This document shows positions 1 to 8,467 of a stretch of 50,350 nucleotides of DNA, piece after piece. The position numbers and the translations under genes were made by a program. The DNA comes from Phycisphaerales bacterium (GTDB lineage Bacteria; Planctomycetota; Phycisphaerae; Sedimentisphaerales; Anaerobacaceae), in NCBI GenBank assembly GCA_020343675.1, contig CP070806.1:3853510-3903859 (forward strand). The letters are read 5' to 3'. The notes under the pieces are model-generated. The model was given only the letters and a program-made list of their open reading frames with translations, searched no databases and was not told the DNA's origin. How positions within the stretch are numbered: the first letter of the stretch is position 1; each line of letters starts with the position of its first letter.

Positions 1-354
1 GGACGGGTCTGGGACGTCATCGCCGCGGCTCGCTACCTGCACGGCAAGTACGGTGGCGATGTTGGCGTCTATGTGCTCGGCGAAGGTTCTGCCGGTGTCC
101 TGGCGGCCTACGCGGCGCTCCTGGAGTCGGAGATTGCCGGCGTGGTACTGGATAGGCCGATGCTCTCGCACATGAATGCCGAAGCGCCCCGGTTTCTGAA
201 CGTCCTGAGAGTATGCGATATTCCCGATGTTTTGGGTATGCTCGCTCCGCGGGCGTTGACCGTCTACGGCAGTCGCCACAAAGCGCTGGAAAAAGTCGCA
301 GATATTTATGCCGCTGTCGGAGCTTCAGAGAATTTCACACGAAGCGGGAATTGA
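1..354 (+). CDS. Alpha/beta hydrolase, C-terminal part (5' truncated by window edge)
   Basis: The reading frame is open from base 1, so this is the 3' end of a longer gene. The visible 117 residues contain a nucleophile-elbow sequence G-E-G-S-A-G, followed by a segment reading FLNVLRVCDIPDVLGMLAPR. That segment resembles the C-terminal half of the secreted acetylxylan-esterase/dienelactone-hydrolase-like proteins common in planctomycetes. In this fold the Ser in G-x-S-x-G is the nucleophile. The family suggests ester hydrolysis on sugars or glycans, but the substrate is unknown and the N-terminus is not visible. The gene ends 46 bases before the end of the convergent gene at 401-1600. Just before the stop, another frame stays open and encodes a plausible peptide (about 311-475), so a late frameshift cannot be excluded. 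Confidence 0.6.
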   Translation, partial: GRVWDVIAAARYLHGKYGGDVGVYVLGEGSAGVLAAYAALLESEIAGVVLDRPMLSHMNAEAPRFLNVLRVCDIPDVLGMLAPRALTVYGSRHKALEKVADIYAAVGASENFTRSGN

Positions 355-400
355 CCCGGCTCGAATTCTGCGTGCTTACGAGAAGTTTCTCTTTGACTTC

Positions 401-1600
401 TCAGAGCGTCAGATCGAAGCGCACGCGTGCATGTGCGGCGAAATTTTTCTCGTTGATTTTGAGGCCGAACCCCGGTGAATCCGGAACCGTCGCGTAGCCG
501 TCACGGATTCGGTAGCCCTCTGCGATCAGGATGTTGTTGGAGAGCGGGTCGTGCTCGGCTCTATAGAGATTGGTGATGGCCCGCCCGACGTGCAACTGCA
601 TGTAGAAGCCGACCAGCGAGCCCCAGTTGTGAGGCGCGACCTGTAATCCTTGAACTTTGCACCAGGCCGCCTCCGTGAGGATGCCTTCGAAGCCGAAACG
701 ATTCATGTCACCCTGAAAAATGTCAATGGCTCGGGCTTCAATGAAGGGCTTGTAGGCATCCAGATTCCCCTGCGTCTCGCCATCTGCCACGAGGGTTTTC
801 CAGCCGTGCCTGGATATGAAACGCTTCAGTGCCAGGCACTTCTGGACCTCCTCCGGGAACATCTCTTCCAGGAAAGCGAAATTGTAGTCGGGCAGGTCCT
901 GCAGAAGCCGTTCGGTTTTCGCTGGGTCATAACCGTTATTGGCATCCACGCCGATCACAATCCCCCGGCCGGCGTGGCGGCGAATGGTTTTGAGCACTTC
1001 TATGTCGCGAGCGTATCCTGCTTCGGGCGACATCCATTTGGCCCCGCGGCCGATCTTCACCTTGAAAGCGCGGTGGCCCAGGGCCAGGCCCATGTCTATT
1101 TCTTCTTTGAACCGGTCCAGCGGCTTCTCGGCGTATTCGGCAAGAAGGTCGCTGAAATAGATCGACCCGTCATACACCGGCACCTGCTCGGCGCCGGCTC
1201 CTCCCAAAAGTTGACAGACGGGTTTGTTAAGAACTTTGCCGATCAAATCCCATACCGGCATCGTCCCGACGCCCAGCGGCCCACTTACTTTCTTTTCTGC
1301 TCGCCGGTAAAGCTCAAAGGGATTCTTTCCCAGCAGTTGTGCCACAGCCGCCTGTTCCGCACGACAGTTGCCGATGCCCTCGATGCCGGCATTCGTGTAC
1401 AACCTGACCATCCGATCCGTCGCCCGCCGGCCATGCACGTCGCGTCTCGAATTCTTGCCCACGAGCTTGGGCCGGTCACTGACCAGGTCAAAACCGACGG
1501 CGCGCGTGATCTTGATGTCATCCGGTTGCGCTGCGAATGCGCCCGGCCCGGCGAGAAATAAACTCCCTGCGACTGCCTTGAGAAATTCACGTCGTCTCAT
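401..1600 (-). CDS. Mandelate racemase/muconate lactonizing enzyme family protein, Tat leader
   Basis: This is a 399-residue enolase-superfamily enzyme of the usual length for the family plus a leader. The N-terminus MRRREFLKAV is Tat-like and suggests export. The barrel carries the MR-type acid/base and metal residues: K180-x-K182, metal ligands D219, E245/E246 and E275, and D298 with H324 as a probable Asp-His dyad. Family members abstract the proton alpha to a carboxylate to racemise, dehydrate or cycloisomerise acids; sugar-acid dehydration is the commonest role. The specific substrate cannot be read from sequence. The start is supported by GGGAGGAT six bases upstream. It lies 37 bp downstream of a co-directional sulfatase gene, so the two are probably co-transcribed. 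Confidence 0.85.
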   Translation of the reverse strand: MRRREFLKAVAGSLFLAGPGAFAAQPDDIKITRAVGFDLVSDRPKLVGKNSRRDVHGRRATDRMVRLYTNAGIEGIGNCRAEQAAVAQLLGKNPFELYRRAEKKVSGPLGVGTMPVWDLIGKVLNKPVCQLLGGAGAEQVPVYDGSIYFSDLLAEYAEKPLDRFKEEIDMGLALGHRAFKVKIGRGAKWMSPEAGYARDIEVLKTIRRHAGRGIVIGVDANNGYDPAKTERLLQDLPDYNFAFLEEMFPEEVQKCLALKRFISRHGWKTLVADGETQGNLDAYKPFIEARAIDIFQGDMNRFGFEGILTEAAWCKVQGLQVAPHNWGSLVGFYMQLHVGRAITNLYRAEHDPLSNNILIAEGYRIRDGYATVPDSPGFGLKINEKNFAAHARVRFDLTL

Positions 1601-1637
1601 TCTGGATCCTCCCGTCAGAGGTTAAAATTCTGCGTTC

Positions 1638-3080
1638 TCACTTTTGCCGGTACGGTGCCACGGGCGGCAGCAGCGGCCTGAGTCTGGCTACGATCTCCGG
1701 ATGCTGATCGGCGAGATCGTGTATCTCGGCCGGATCAGTGTTCAGGTCGTAAAGTTCCAGCGTGGGTGCGGTCTTGGCCTTTTTAGCTTTCCTCCCGCCG
1801 GCGCCGGTGGCGATGAGCTTGTACCGCCCGTCAAAGACAAGTGACCAGTTGCCCAGAGAGCTGATTGCATGGGTGCGGGGCAAGTCGCCTCGGCCCTCGA
1901 GGAAGGGACGCAGCGATTTGGAATCCATGTCTTTGGGGATCGCAATGCCGGCGAAGTCCAGGAATGTGGCCGTCAGGTCCAGCGTCTCGGTGGGCCGCTC
2001 ACACACGACACCCTCTCGAATTCCCGGCCCGGCCGCGACCAGCGGCACGCAGACCGAGGGATGATAGGGTTTGGACTTGCTGCTCATGCCGCGGTCGCCG
2101 AGCATTTCGCCGTGGTCCGAGCAATAAACAATCAGCGTGTTCTCAAGCTCGCCTCGTTTGTTCAGCTCCTGCTCGAACACGCCAAGCCATCGATCGATGT
2201 TGTGGATCATCGCGGCGTAATTGCGCCTCTTGGCGGACCAGTCATTCCCCTTGCCCGCTCGCGGCGGCGGAAATTTCTCATCCCTCCACTTCTTGTACAT
2301 ACTCTTGGTGACATCCATCGGCGGGTGCGGCCCATTGAAGTTGATCTGAATAAACCAGGGCGTTCCCCGGGGCACTGAGCGGATAAGATTCAGGCCGTTG
2401 TTGGCAATCCAGTTATCGCAGTACACATCCTCAGGGACCAGAGACGGCCCCGCATAGTCGTGGTCCAGCGTTTTGAAATTCTTCAGGTGAGCCTCCACAA
2501 GGCCCCGGCTTTCGAGAAAGGCAAAATAAGGCTCGGGTTTGTCACCGTCTTTGTAGGCATTCGCGCCGTCCATTTTGCCCGCGTTGTCGATGCCGTTGGT
2601 GAATCCCCAGGCGTCCAGCAGCGAGGGCTTGCCTTGCCGGTGATGCTTTCCGTCCAGGCTCCAGTTCTTGCCCGGCTTGTCCAGGTCGAACTTGCCGCAT
2701 CCGAGCACGCGGTAGCCCGCCTTGCGAAGCAGGCTGTACAACGTAGTCTGCTCCAGCGGATAAGGAATGCTGTTGCTCGCTACGCCGCAGTTCGCGTAGG
2801 CCTTGCCCGAGGCCAGGCACGCTCGCGCCGGCGCGCAGACGGGCGCCGGACTCAGCGCGTTGGCCAAATGCACGCCGCGATTTGCCAGCCGTTTGAGATT
2901 CGGCGTGATCTCCGGCAGCTCCGGATTCATGCTCGTCCAGTCGAACCGATGCTGGTCGGGGTAGAAGAACAGAATGTTCGGTCGGGAAACATGTCTGCCC
3001 CATGTGACCTGATCGGTCACCGACAGGCCCGCAACGGCAGCGCCGGAAGCCTTCAAGAACGCTCGTCGATTCATCTTCAT
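1638..3080 (-). CDS. Sulfatase (formylglycine type), Tat leader
   Basis: A 480-residue alkaline-phosphatase-superfamily sulfatase. The leader MKMNRRAFLK is twin-arginine type. The N-terminal domain has the metal-site aspartate in F-Y-P-D-Q (D42) and the modification motif C82-A-P84-A-R86, matching the C-x-P/A-x-R consensus whose cysteine becomes formylglycine. The segment DHGEMLGDRG later in the chain is the usual second metal/active-site region. It should hydrolyse sulfate esters, probably on carbohydrates, outside the cytoplasm. The start has GGAGA six bases upstream. It is the first gene of a two-gene minus-strand run with the enolase-superfamily gene, and is divergent from the PD40-amidohydrolase gene. 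Confidence 0.92.
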   Translation of the reverse strand: MKMNRRAFLKASGAAVAGLSVTDQVTWGRHVSRPNILFFYPDQHRFDWTSMNPELPEITPNLKRLANRGVHLANALSPAPVCAPARACLASGKAYANCGVASNSIPYPLEQTTLYSLLRKAGYRVLGCGKFDLDKPGKNWSLDGKHHRQGKPSLLDAWGFTNGIDNAGKMDGANAYKDGDKPEPYFAFLESRGLVEAHLKNFKTLDHDYAGPSLVPEDVYCDNWIANNGLNLIRSVPRGTPWFIQINFNGPHPPMDVTKSMYKKWRDEKFPPPRAGKGNDWSAKRRNYAAMIHNIDRWLGVFEQELNKRGELENTLIVYCSDHGEMLGDRGMSSKSKPYHPSVCVPLVAAGPGIREGVVCERPTETLDLTATFLDFAGIAIPKDMDSKSLRPFLEGRGDLPRTHAISSLGNWSLVFDGRYKLIATGAGGRKAKKAKTAPTLELYDLNTDPAEIHDLADQHPEIVARLRPLLPPVAPYRQK

Positions 3081-3208
3081 CGCAGATCTCCAACCCGGGT
3101 TATTAACTGATGTTCCAAACCTTTCGATGTGATTCTACCAATTCAAATGCAGGATTTCCACCAGATTCCTGCTTCGGTAAGAGAGCCGGCAGCCGAGAGA
3201 TATTGTTG

Positions 3209-3238
3209 TTTTCAAATCAATGCCTTCTGACGTATAAT
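3209..3238 (+). promoter_or_regulatory. Candidate sigma-70-like promoter for the PD40-amidohydrolase gene
   Basis: A perfect -10 hexamer TATAAT (3233-3238) lies 18 bases after a TTTTCA -35-like element (3209-3214). It sits in the 230-base divergent region between the sulfatase and the gene starting at 3311, giving a leader of about 65 bases. This is seen by eye only; planctomycete promoters are poorly defined. Confidence 0.45.
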
Positions 3239-3310
3239 CTTCTCGCCCGCAGGCAATAGGGACAAGGTCGTATTTGCAGACTACTTAGACTTCATAGTGG
3301 GAATCACAGA

Positions 3311-6300
3311 ATGAGACCACGGCTCCAAACGATGAGACAATCCCGGATTCGGATTCCGTTGTTGATAATGTGTGTGCTCTTGCCCATTCCGGCAATGGCG
3401 AACGCGGCCAACGACCTGGGAATTGTCAACACACCCCCGGTGGAAGCTGATGTGAACGACAAAGGCAAATGGGAAGTCGCACATCCGCCCGGTCCAGCCG
3501 ATGTAGTGCAGATCGATACCCGTGAGGGCACCTGGATGAGTGTCGATGTCAGCCCTGACGGCTTGGATATCGTCTTCGATTTATTGGGAGATATTTACAG
3601 GATACCCATCACCGGCGGTGAGGCTGAGGTTCTGACCGAGGGCGTTCCGTGGGATATGCAGCCGCGGTACAGTCCGGACGGTTGCTGTATTGCGTTCACG
3701 AGTGATCGAGGGGGCGGCGATAACATCTGGATTATGGATCGCGACGGGTCCAATCTCAGACAAGTCACGAAAGAAGATTTTCGTCTGCTGAACAGTCCGG
3801 CCTGGACACCGGATGGTCAGTACATTGCTGCGCGGAAACACTTCACTTCGAGACGTTCGCTGGGGGCCGGTGAGATCTGGCTGTATCATACCTCGGGCGG
3901 CGAGGGAGTCCAGATGACCACGCGACCCAACGACCAGAAGGATTTGGGCGAACCGGCGTTTTCGCCGGATGGCCGCTATCTTTTCTACAGCCAGGATGTC
4001 ACGCCGGGCAAGACCTTCGAGTACAGCAAGGACTCCAACACGCAGATCTATGCAATTCAGCGTCTGGATCGTCAGACCGGTGAGATCGAGAGGTTCGTCA
4101 CGGGTCCCGGCGGCTCTGTCCGACCGACTCCTTCTCCCGACGGGCAGTATCTGGCTTTTATCAGACGGGTCCGCTTCAAGACGACGCTCTTTTTGCATGA
4201 GATTGAATCGGGCGCCGAGTGGCCTCTCTATGACAAGCTCGACCGGGACATGCAGGAGACATGGGCGATACACGGTGTCTATCCCAACATCGCCTGGATG
4301 CCGAAGGAGCCGTCCATCGTTTTCTGGGCCGGCGGCGGAATCCGCCGCATCGATATACGCACCGGAGACGTTGCCACCATTCCATTCCGCGTTAGAGCAC
4401 AACGAGAGGTCGTCAAAGCCTTACGCTATCCGGTCGAAGTGGCCCCGGATCGGTTCAAGACCCGGATGCTCAGGTGGGTCAGCGTTTCGCCGGATGGCAA
4501 GCAGGTCGCGTTCCAGAGTCTCGGCCATATCTATGTCCGCGATTTGCCCGATGGCGAGCCGCGGCGCCTTACACGACAGAACGACCACTTTGAATTCTAT
4601 CCGGCCTGGTCCCGCGATAGCCGGCGCATTATCTACACGACGTGGAATGATGAAAAGCTGGGGACGGTTCGGATAATCCCGGTCGGAGGGGGCCGTACCC
4701 GGACGATCACGAATAAGCCGGGCCATTACGTCGAACCTGCGTTCTCGCCCGACGGCGCGAAAGTTGTTTACCGGAAGGTATCTGCTGACAGGCTTCGCAG
4801 TCCGACATGGACGCGGGACACGGGCATCTATTGGGCGCCGGTGCGGGCGGGTGAGCCCAAGCTTGTCTGCAAGAAGGGATTGAAACCGCACTTCGGTCTG
4901 GACAGTGAGCGTCTTTACCTGGTGGATATCGAGAATGGCGATGCGGATGATCGGCGTGTGTTGATGAGCGTCGAGCTTGACGGCAGCGATGAGAGAACGC
5001 ACTTTGTCAGCAGGAATGCCACCGAATTCCAGGTCTCACCCGATGGGCAATGGGTCGCGTTCAGGGAGCGTTTCAACGCTTACATTGTGCCTTTTGTGCG
5101 TTCGGGCAGAGAGGTTGAAATCGGTCCGAAAACCAAATCGATTCCGATAAAGCAAGTTTCGCGTGACGCCGGCGAGTACCTGCACTTCTCAGGCGACAGT
5201 GGGCGCATTTACTGGTCACTCGGTGCCGAATTGTTCGAGCGTGACTTGACCGACGCTTTCGCCTTCTTGAAGGGCTCGGCCGAAGAGCATCCTGAGCCGC
5301 CCTCAGGCGGTCTGGATATCGGGTTCGAGACCGACGCGGATGTTCCATCGGGGACTCTGGCCCTGGTCGGTGCCCGCATCATTACCATGCGCGGCGATGA
5401 GGTCATCGACGAGGGGACGATTGTTCTTGAACGAAATCGCATCAAAACCGTCGGGTCAAAGGACACCGTGACTGTACCGGCCGGCGCACGGGTCATGGAT
5501 GTATCGGGCAACACGATTATGCCTGGAATCATCGATGTTCACTCGCACGGGCCGTACGGAAGCGGCGGATTGATACCCCAGCGTAATTGGTGGCGATATG
5601 CTGATCTGGCTTTCGGCGTCACGACGAATTTTGATCCGTCCAGCAAGACAGAGACCATCTACGCCGCCGCCGAAATGCAGCGGGCCGGCCTGATCACTGC
5701 CCCGCGGATATTCTCCACCGGAAGAATTCTCTACGGCGCTGCCGGCACGTTCAAAGCCGAGATTGACAGCCTCGACGATGCACGCTCGCACCTGCGGCGC
5801 CTCAAGGCCATCGGAGCGTTCTGTGTGAAGAATTACAATCAACCCCGTCGAAATCAGCGGCAGCAAATTATCGCTGCGGCCAGGGAGCTCAATATGATGG
5901 TTGTGGCCGAAGGGGCCTCCCTGTTTCATCTCGATATGTCACTGATAGCGGACGGCCAGACGGGCATTGAACATTCAATACCGGTCGAACGTGCGTATGA
6001 TGACGTACTTCAGTTCTGGTCGGCGACGGGAACGGGATTGACACCCACACTGATTGTCGGTTACGGGGGAATCTGGGGCGAGAACTACTGGTATCAGCAC
6101 ACTGATGTCTGGCGGAACGAGCGGCTTCTGACGTTTGTCCCCCGCGCGGTTGTAGATCCTCGATCGCGCCGGCGCACGATGGCTCCCGAAGAAGAGTATA
6201 ACCATATCGCGATGGCCCGGTTCTGCAAACAGCTCATCGACGCCGGCGGCCGCGTGCAGCTTGGGGCCCACGGCCAACTCGCCGGTTTGGGCGCCCATTG

Positions 6301-6601
6301 GGAACTTTGGATGTTTGCCCAGGGAGGATTCACGCCGATGGAGGCCATCCGGGCGGCCACTCTGGATGCGGCGAGATATCTTGGATTCGACGATGACATC
6401 GGTTCGCTCGAGCCGGGCAAATTAGCGGACCTTGTGGTTCTGGAAGGCAATCCGCTTGAAGATATCCGGCAATCCGAGCGAATCCGCTACACGATGGTCA
6501 ACGGCCGGATTTACGATGCGCGCACTCTGGATCAGGTCGGCAATCATCCCGAGAAACGCGGACCATTCTACTGGGAGGTCGATCACAAGGTGGATAGATA
6601 G
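3311..6601 (+). CDS. Secreted PD40/TolB-like beta-propeller fused to amidohydrolase
   Basis: A 1096-residue protein with a Sec-type signal peptide (hydrophobic run PLLIMCVLLPIPAMA). Residues ~70-660 carry repeated PD40 blade motifs of the type F-S-P-D-G and W-S-R-D-S seen in TolB and tricorn propellers. From ~690 to the C-terminus is an amidohydrolase with H744-x-H746, the bridging Lys K840 (CVKNY), an I-E-H-S histidine, and a C-terminal GSLEPGKLADLVVLEG block typical of cyclic amidohydrolases. The usual HA motif after the Lys reads A-E-G-A, and the terminal Asp region reads GAHGQLAGLG; as I recall both are normal for this propeller-linked subfamily. It probably hydrolyses an amide or peptide-like substrate in the periplasm, with the propeller serving in substrate gating. 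The gene stands alone between divergent and downstream units. Confidence 0.88.
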   Translation: MRPRLQTMRQSRIRIPLLIMCVLLPIPAMANAANDLGIVNTPPVEADVNDKGKWEVAHPPGPADVVQIDTREGTWMSVDVSPDGLDIVFDLLGDIYRIPITGGEAEVLTEGVPWDMQPRYSPDGCCIAFTSDRGGGDNIWIMDRDGSNLRQVTKEDFRLLNSPAWTPDGQYIAARKHFTSRRSLGAGEIWLYHTSGGEGVQMTTRPNDQKDLGEPAFSPDGRYLFYSQDVTPGKTFEYSKDSNTQIYAIQRLDRQTGEIERFVTGPGGSVRPTPSPDGQYLAFIRRVRFKTTLFLHEIESGAEWPLYDKLDRDMQETWAIHGVYPNIAWMPKEPSIVFWAGGGIRRIDIRTGDVATIPFRVRAQREVVKALRYPVEVAPDRFKTRMLRWVSVSPDGKQVAFQSLGHIYVRDLPDGEPRRLTRQNDHFEFYPAWSRDSRRIIYTTWNDEKLGTVRIIPVGGGRTRTITNKPGHYVEPAFSPDGAKVVYRKVSADRLRSPTWTRDTGIYWAPVRAGEPKLVCKKGLKPHFGLDSERLYLVDIENGDADDRRVLMSVELDGSDERTHFVSRNATEFQVSPDGQWVAFRERFNAYIVPFVRSGREVEIGPKTKSIPIKQVSRDAGEYLHFSGDSGRIYWSLGAELFERDLTDAFAFLKGSAEEHPEPPSGGLDIGFETDADVPSGTLALVGARIITMRGDEVIDEGTIVLERNRIKTVGSKDTVTVPAGARVMDVSGNTIMPGIIDVHSHGPYGSGGLIPQRNWWRYADLAFGVTTNFDPSSKTETIYAAAEMQRAGLITAPRIFSTGRILYGAAGTFKAEIDSLDDARSHLRRLKAIGAFCVKNYNQPRRNQRQQIIAAARELNMMVVAEGASLFHLDMSLIADGQTGIEHSIPVERAYDDVLQFWSATGTGLTPTLIVGYGGIWGENYWYQHTDVWRNERLLTFVPRAVVDPRSRRRTMAPEEEYNHIAMARFCKQLIDAGGRVQLGAHGQLAGLGAHWELWMFAQGGFTPMEAIRAATLDAARYLGFDDDIGSLEPGKLADLVVLEGNPLEDIRQSERIRYTMVNGRIYDARTLDQVGNHPEKRGPFYWEVDHKVDR

Positions 6602-6805
6602 TCTTTCGGACTTATGACGGAGAATACAGAATATAGAAGTCTGAGCCTTGTCATCTGTCCCGGGGTGGGTATAATCGCTCACATTCAAGAGTCAAAATGT
6701 GGCCTCGCCACACCAAGGGCGCGATACTGATGAAGGCAGCCGCCTTTGGCGGATTTCACAGTTTTGATTATTAACCTTTAGTGTTTGTTTTTTAAGGAGT
6801 CCATT

Positions 6806-8401
6806 ATGAGCCACAGGAGAGTTCTCTGCTTCGTTAGTTTGCTGTTGGTCCTCTCGGGCATGAGCCTGGCCGGTCAGCGCCGGGAGGACGCATGGATACC
6901 GCTGTTCGACGGCGAGAGTCTCAACGGCTGGACCGTCCACAGCGGTTTCGCCAGCTACCGCGTCGAGGACAGTGCCATCGTCGGCACGACGGTCAAGGGC
7001 AGTCCCAACAGCTTTCTCTGTACCGACCGGGAATACGGCGATTTCGTGCTGGAGTTCGAGGTCCTGCTGGATCCGAGACTCAACTCGGGCGTACAGATTC
7101 GCAGCCACATCGCTGAGGCCGAGAAAGTCTTTGTTTTCACGGGCCGTGACGGTGCGGCTCGCAAGCGGGTCATACCGCCGGACCGTGTGTACGGCTATCA
7201 GGTGGAAATCGCCACCGAGAAGTCCGGCTCCTCCGGCAGTATCTATGACGAGGCCCGCCGGGCGTTTATGCTAGCCGAGACGAAGTCGAACCCCGCGGCG
7301 AGCAAGGCGTTCAAGGACGGCCAGTGGAACAAGTTCCGCATCGAGTGCGAGGCCGACCGGGTCCGAACGTGGATCAACGATGTCCCGTGCGTCGATCTGC
7401 GCGACGGCATGAGCTGCCGGGGCGTCATCGGTCTGCAGGTGCACGGGATCGGCAAGCAGGCCGGGCCGTACGAGGTGCGTTGGCGAAATATCCGCATCCA
7501 GGCCGCGGACGAAGGCATCGAGCCGCCGACGATTTCCAGCCGGGCTCACGCGCTGCAGTGCACGCCGGGCTGGACAGGTGCTCGGATGGAAGACGGCCGG
7601 CCCTATGTGCCGGATGATATTCTCAAACGAATGAGGAATGTCTCGGTGACCCAGGCATGGAGCATCGTCAAAGGTGCCGGCTATCCGAACTGCTATGAGA
7701 CCGCCGTCGGCTGGATGATCATGTACCCGCACGAGGCGATTGTCGGCCGGGTGCTGACCGCCCAGTATATGCCGTCGCACCCTGATTACAATCGCTTGAT
7801 CATGCGGCAGGGCAAGGCCGAGGGGCGCATCGGCAGCTCCAACTCGTGGCCTATTGATATGCTCAAGAAGGGCGACGTTTACGTCGCGGACTGCTTCGGA
7901 AAGGTTCCGGATGGAACGCTGATCGGCGACAATCTGGGCAACGCCATTTACGCCAACTCGGGCAACGGCGTGATCTTCGACGCCGGCGTCAGGGACCTGG
8001 AAGGCCTCGAAGAAATCAAAGGATTCAATGCATGGTGCAGGGGCGCCGATCCGAGCTTCCTTCGCGAGGTCATGCTCACCGCCATCAATGTCCCGATCCG
8101 TGTCGGCAAGGCTCTGGCCTGTCCCGGCGACGTCGTGCTGGCCAAGCGCGAGGGCATCGTCTTCATCCCCGCTCACCTGGCGGAAAAAGTCGTCGTCGAA
8201 TCCGAGGCAATTATGTTGAAGGATATGTTCGGGCATCAGCGCCTTCGGGAAGGCGAATACACGCCGGGACAAATTGACGGCCGATGGTCGCCCGAGATTC
8301 AAAGCGATTTCCGAAGCTGGTTGAAACAGAATATCGATAAGCTACCGGTGCCGCGGGACGCGATTGAACAGATGCTGAATTCGAAGACGCGAAACTGGTA
8401 A
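6806..8401 (+). CDS. DUF1080 (3-keto-glycoside hydrolase family) fused to RraA-like aldolase domain
   Basis: The start is ATG 6806, with AAGGAG six bases upstream, rather than the upstream in-frame TTG at 6785. The 531-residue product has a signal peptide (RVLCFVSLLLVLSGMSLA). A DUF1080/concanavalin-like domain covers ~30-233 (PLFDGESLNGW, then GVIGLQVHG). An RraA-like domain covers ~245-475, with GDNLGNAIYA and the V-R396-D397 motif that in RraA/HMG-aldolase proteins sits at the metal and substrate site. DUF1080 members cleave 3-keto-glycosides; RraA-fold enzymes cleave 4-hydroxy-2-oxo acids. Joining them in one secreted chain suggests coupled glycan cleavage and retro-aldol steps, but that is inference. 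It is the first gene of the plus-strand run to 15981. A small hairpin (8412-8428) separates it from the next gene. Confidence 0.85.
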   Translation: MSHRRVLCFVSLLLVLSGMSLAGQRREDAWIPLFDGESLNGWTVHSGFASYRVEDSAIVGTTVKGSPNSFLCTDREYGDFVLEFEVLLDPRLNSGVQIRSHIAEAEKVFVFTGRDGAARKRVIPPDRVYGYQVEIATEKSGSSGSIYDEARRAFMLAETKSNPAASKAFKDGQWNKFRIECEADRVRTWINDVPCVDLRDGMSCRGVIGLQVHGIGKQAGPYEVRWRNIRIQAADEGIEPPTISSRAHALQCTPGWTGARMEDGRPYVPDDILKRMRNVSVTQAWSIVKGAGYPNCYETAVGWMIMYPHEAIVGRVLTAQYMPSHPDYNRLIMRQGKAEGRIGSSNSWPIDMLKKGDVYVADCFGKVPDGTLIGDNLGNAIYANSGNGVIFDAGVRDLEGLEEIKGFNAWCRGADPSFLREVMLTAINVPIRVGKALACPGDVVLAKREGIVFIPAHLAEKVVVESEAIMLKDMFGHQRLREGEYTPGQIDGRWSPEIQSDFRSWLKQNIDKLPVPRDAIEQMLNSKTRNW

Positions 8402-8411
8402 GCGTTGTAAG

Positions 8412-8428
8412 GTGGGGTAGCACCCCAC
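8412..8428. other. Perfect 7-bp inverted repeat in the intergenic gap
   Basis: GTGGGGT (8412-8418) pairs with ACCCCAC (8422-8428) around a three-base AGC loop. No T-run follows, so a classical terminator is unlikely. It may act as a processing or attenuation hairpin between the DUF1080-RraA gene and the next enolase-superfamily gene. Confidence 0.5.
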
Positions 8429-8467
8429 TACTCCGCCTGAAGCATGTTTCTGACACGGAGAGCGACT

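Noticed and set aside
311-475. Plus-strand frame after the hydrolase stop that could be its frameshifted C-terminus
   Set aside because: The hydrolase already has a plausible end, and no family sequence could be recognised in the other frame; left as a possibility only.
650-1561. Long open frame opposite the enolase-superfamily gene at 401-1600
   Set aside because: The minus-strand gene has all catalytic residues; the plus-strand frame has none.
5822-6320. Apparent loss of amidohydrolase metal residues (A-E-G-A and GAHGQ)
   Set aside because: These appear to be normal for the PD40-linked amidohydrolase subfamily rather than a defect.
7271-8302. Long open frame opposite the DUF1080-RraA gene (343 codons)
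   Set aside because: No family motif, leader or ribosome site; shadow of a well-supported gene.
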